Source: Fimenecus sp052273845
GTDB lineage: Bacteria; Bacillota; Clostridia; Oscillospirales; Acutalibacteraceae
NCBI GenBank assembly: GCA_052273845.1
Contig: DAVZHM010000081.1
Location: 1 to 8,302, forward strand
DNA: 8,302 nt
Direction: 5' to 3'
Positions 6,656 to 8,302 of the stretch are shown piece by piece (positions within the stretch are counted from its first letter, which is position 1; each line of letters starts with the position of its first letter). The translations under genes and the position numbers were made by a program. The notes beneath the pieces were generated by a model. The model did not search any database. It saw nothing but the letters and a program-made list of their open reading frames with translations, and had not been told where the DNA came from.

Positions 6656-6679
6656 ACGGCAAAGAACACACTTTGCCGT
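6656..6679 (-). other. Hairpin between xpt and nupN (weak terminator or processing site)
   Basis: On the minus strand ACGGCAAAG (6679-6671) pairs with CTTTGCCGT (6664-6656) around a 6-base loop, a perfect 9-bp stem 13 bases after the xpt stop. The sequence after it is TCATAATATTTTTATT, U-rich but without a run directly at the stem. It may be a partial terminator or a processing hairpin. I found no convincing separate promoter for nupN after it. Confidence 0.5.
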
Positions 6680-6692
6680 ACCATACAAATAC

Positions 6693-7274
6693 TTACTGTT
6701 CGCAGAATGTAATTTCACCGGTTTTATCGTCCATTGCGTCCACAATCGCCAAAGATTCCAAATGAATGCCGCGTTCGCGAATGAGTGCGCCGCCTTTTTG
6801 GAAGCCTTTTTCTATGGCAATGCCAATGCCCGCAACGGAAGCGCCTGCGGAGGTTACAATGTCGATAAGCCCCTCAAGTGCACAGCCGTTGGCAAGGAAA
6901 TCGTCGATAATCAAAACCTTGTCCGACGGGGAAAGATACTTTTTGGAGACAATGACATTATAAACGCGCTTGTGTGTAAAAGACTCAATTTGCGTGGAAT
7001 ACACCTCGCCGTCAATATTGACGCTTTGTGCTTTTTTGGCAAACACCACGGGCACGCCGAAATACTGTGCAGCAACGCAGGCAATGCCGATGCCCGACGC
7101 CTCAATGGTCATAATTTTATTGATTTCGGTATCGGCAAACAGGCGCTTGAACTCCTTACCCATTTCGTTAAACAGCGCAATATCCATTTGGTGATTCAAA
7201 AAAGAATCCACCTTTAAGACATTACCTGCCTTGACAATACCGTCCTTTTGAATGCGTTCTTCCAACAGTTTCAT
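6693..7274 (-). CDS. xpt: Xanthine phosphoribosyltransferase
   Basis: The 193-residue product matches Xpt (194 aa in B. subtilis), a cytoplasmic type I phosphoribosyltransferase that converts xanthine and PRPP to XMP in purine salvage. The N-terminal signature LKVDSFLNHQMD (20-31) is specific to Xpt. ASGIGIA (59-65) is the first PRPP-contacting loop, the stretch around 76-100 (VVFAKK...SFT) follows the family, and VLIIDDFLANG (120-130) is the PRPP-binding motif with D124 and D125. AGASVAGIGIAIEK follows, then the base-side C terminus. The frame is open upstream to 7424, but that part is unlike Xpt and contains the promoter. ATG 7274 gives the family length, with a modest GGGGAAG site five bases upstream. 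It is probably cotranscribed with nupN-Q, linking nucleoside uptake to base salvage. Confidence 0.95.
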   Translation of the reverse strand: MKLLEERIQKDGIVKAGNVLKVDSFLNHQMDIALFNEMGKEFKRLFADTEINKIMTIEASGIGIACVAAQYFGVPVVFAKKAQSVNIDGEVYSTQIESFTHKRVYNVIVSKKYLSPSDKVLIIDDFLANGCALEGLIDIVTSAGASVAGIGIAIEKGFQKGGALIRERGIHLESLAIVDAMDDKTGEITFCEQ

Positions 7275-7310
7275 TGACTTCCCCACTAAAAACAAAAATG
7301 ATATAGGGGT

Positions 7311-7339
7311 AGTATACAATATTTTGACAGTTTTTTCAA
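7311..7339 (-). promoter_or_regulatory. Sigma-A promoter for xpt and probably the nup operon
   Basis: On the minus strand TTGAAA (7339-7334) and TATACT (7316-7311) are separated by exactly 17 bases. Transcription would start near 7304, leaving a leader of about 30 bases before ATG 7274. That leader is too short to contain a purine riboswitch aptamer plus expression platform. Confidence 0.75.
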
Positions 7340-7362
7340 CAGAAAAAAGCAGAAAAACAGAC

Positions 7363-7377
7363 AAATATCCGAAATTT
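7363..7377. promoter_or_regulatory. 15-bp dyad, operator candidate upstream of xpt
   Basis: The sequence AAATATCCGAAATTT is an inverted repeat around a central C with one mismatched pair (AAATnTC-C-GAnATTT). It lies about 24 bases upstream of the xpt -35 and about 34 bases upstream of the MATE -10 box. By eye it agrees with the CodY consensus AATTTTCWGAAAATT at 11 of 15 positions. CodY represses the nup operon in B. subtilis. The match is suggestive only, as such sites arise by chance in AT-rich DNA. Confidence 0.3.
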
Positions 7378-7392
7378 TTGCGAAACATATCT

Positions 7393-7404
7393 TTTCGTGC
7401 GAAA
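7393..7404. promoter_or_regulatory. Palindrome overlapping the MATE gene promoter
   Basis: TTTCGTGCGAAA is a perfect 5-bp inverted repeat with a 2-base centre, ending six bases before the TATAAT box of the MATE gene. A further half-site CGAAA lies at 7381-7385, also inverted relative to TTTCG at 7393-7397. The position between the -35 and -10 regions is typical of a repressor operator. No regulator gene is visible in the window. Confidence 0.3.
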
Positions 7405-7410
7405 TAGGTA

Positions 7411-7416
7411 TATAAT
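7411..7416 (+). promoter_or_regulatory. TATAAT -10 box for the MATE gene
   Basis: A perfect TATAAT lies 38 bases before the TTG start at 7449. No good -35 stands 16-18 bases upstream (ATCTTT, TATCTT or ATATCT at those spacings), so the promoter may be weak or activator-dependent. Transcription would begin near 7423, which is after the in-frame ATG at 7419 and so argues against that start. Confidence 0.45.
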
Positions 7417-7430
7417 AGATGCAAATTTTA

Positions 7431-7441
7431 GGAGAGAAGGA
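7431..7441 (+). promoter_or_regulatory. Ribosome-binding site deciding the TTG start of the MATE gene
   Basis: GGAGAGAAGGA holds two purine-rich cores. AAGGA (7437-7441) lies seven bases before TTG 7449, a normal spacing. No comparable site precedes the upstream in-frame ATG at 7419. Confidence 0.65.
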
Positions 7442-7448
7442 TCTTTCT

Positions 7449-8302
7449 TTGGTTACGGATTTAACGGTCGGGAAGCCGAGCCGCGTATTGCTCAAATTTA
7501 CATTTCCTCTGCTTTTAAGTGTGGTGTTTCAGCAATTATATAACCTTGTGGACAGTATGATTGCCGGGCACTACATCGGTGTGAACGCCTTGGCGGCGGT
7601 CGGCGCCTCCTACCCCATTACAATGATATTTATGGCGATTGCCAACGGTACGAACATCGGTTGTTCGGTGGTGATTTCGCAGTTGTTCGGCGGCAAACGG
7701 CCGACACATATGAAAACGGCTGTCAGCACAGCATTTTTTTCAAGTGCCGCTTTGGCGCTTCTGCTTACCGTTCTCGGGATTTTGCTTTCGCCTGTTTTGC
7801 TGCGGGCAATTGATACACCGACGGAAATACTCGCGGACGCCGAACTCTATTTGAACATATACATCGGCGGACTTACTTTTCTGTTTTTATACAACATCGC
7901 AAACGGTGTATTCACGGCATTGGGGGACTCCAAAACGCCGCTGATTTTTCTGATTTTCTCCTCGCTTGGGAACATCGTGTTGGATATTTTGTTCGTAACA
8001 CAATTCCATATGGGTGTTGCGGGGGTCGCATGGGCAACCTTTCTTGCGCAAGGGTTCGCTTCGGTTGCCGCACTATTGGTATTGGTGTTTCGCGTAAAAA
8101 AAATACAAAGCCAAAAGCCGAAGCTGTTTTCCGTGAAGATGCTTGGGCGCATTTCGAGAATCGCCGTACCGAGCGTGTTACAGCAAAGTTTTGTTTCCGT
8201 CGGCAACGTGTTTATTCAAGGTTTAATCAACGGATTCGGTGCAACGGTGGTGGCGGCGTTTGCCGCGGCGATGAAACTGAACACCTTTACCATCACCGAA
8301 CT
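7449..8302 (+). CDS. MATE-family multidrug/cation efflux transporter (N-terminal part, runs off the window)
   Basis: The frame is open from TTG 7449 to the last base, giving 284 residues of a family usually about 450 long. MATE proteins are 12-helix membrane antiporters that use Na+ or H+ gradients to export drugs and other organic cations. The start MVTDLTVGKP matches the usual MATE N terminus. Helix 1 carries the hallmark LLLSVVFQQLYNLVDSMIAGHYIG, with LAAVGASYP after it. Seven or so hydrophobic segments follow, with the GVAGVAWATFLAQG motif and, near the end, RIAVPSVLQQSF, which begins the second six-helix half. The alternative ATG 7419 would add ten unlike residues and lies before the predicted transcript start. 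It diverges from xpt; no functional link to purine salvage is evident. The substrate cannot be told from sequence. Confidence 0.92.
   Translation, partial: MVTDLTVGKPSRVLLKFTFPLLLSVVFQQLYNLVDSMIAGHYIGVNALAAVGASYPITMIFMAIANGTNIGCSVVISQLFGGKRPTHMKTAVSTAFFSSAALALLLTVLGILLSPVLLRAIDTPTEILADAELYLNIYIGGLTFLFLYNIANGVFTALGDSKTPLIFLIFSSLGNIVLDILFVTQFHMGVAGVAWATFLAQGFASVAALLVLVFRVKKIQSQKPKLFSVKMLGRISRIAVPSVLQQSFVSVGNVFIQGLINGFGATVVAAFAAAMKLNTFTITE

Noticed and set aside
7280..7309. CCCC/GGGG pairing that might hide the xpt ribosome-binding site
   Set aside because: The CCCC (7309-7306, minus strand) lies between the -10 box and the predicted start point, so it would not be in the mRNA.
1..8302. CRISPR arrays, insertion sequences, toxin-antitoxin or phage-defence genes
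   Set aside because: No regularly spaced direct repeats, transposase motifs, terminal inverted repeats or defence-type domains were seen on either strand.

Overview
The window reads as ordinary chromosome of an anaerobic, endospore-forming Firmicute, probably class Clostridia. The main reasons are a BofA-family sporulation protein, strong GGGAGG/AGGAGG ribosome-binding sites, GTG and TTG starts, sigma-A-type promoters, moderate-to-low GC by eye, and a cysteine-rich exported lipoprotein. Genus cannot be fixed from the sequence. No mobile element, CRISPR array, prophage or defence system was seen.

Layout. Positions 1-76 hold a tRNA-Val(GAC), followed by a long terminator hairpin that also lies at the end of the oppositely oriented bofA-like gene (178-438, minus). 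A sigma-E-like promoter reads into bofA. Divergent from it come a 67-residue cysteine-rich protein of unknown function (542-745, plus) and a protein with beta-propeller-like repeats (836-1507, plus), the latter with its own sigma-A promoter. A strong hairpin at 1541-1575 lies between this gene and the convergent transport operon.

The centre (1595-7274, minus) is a purine salvage and uptake cluster in the order xpt, nupN (lipoprotein), nupO (double ATPase), nupP, nupQ. The lipoprotein captures a substrate, most likely a purine nucleoside. The NupP/NupQ permease pair moves it in, powered by NupO. Xanthine phosphoribosyltransferase converts xanthine, a downstream purine base, to XMP. The last three genes overlap by 4 bases at each junction (GTGA, ATGA), indicating translational coupling. 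Hairpins after xpt and across the nupN stop codon may set different mRNA levels along the operon. The xpt promoter leaves a leader of only about 30 bases, so the purine riboswitch known from Bacillus xpt is absent.

From 7449 to the window end is the first part of a MATE-family efflux transporter (plus), diverging from xpt. The 174-base gap between them carries the xpt promoter, two palindromic operator candidates and a TATAAT box for the MATE gene.

I did not find a convincing undescribed system. The least explained parts are the small Cys-rich protein, the propeller-like protein, and the regulatory dyads upstream of xpt.
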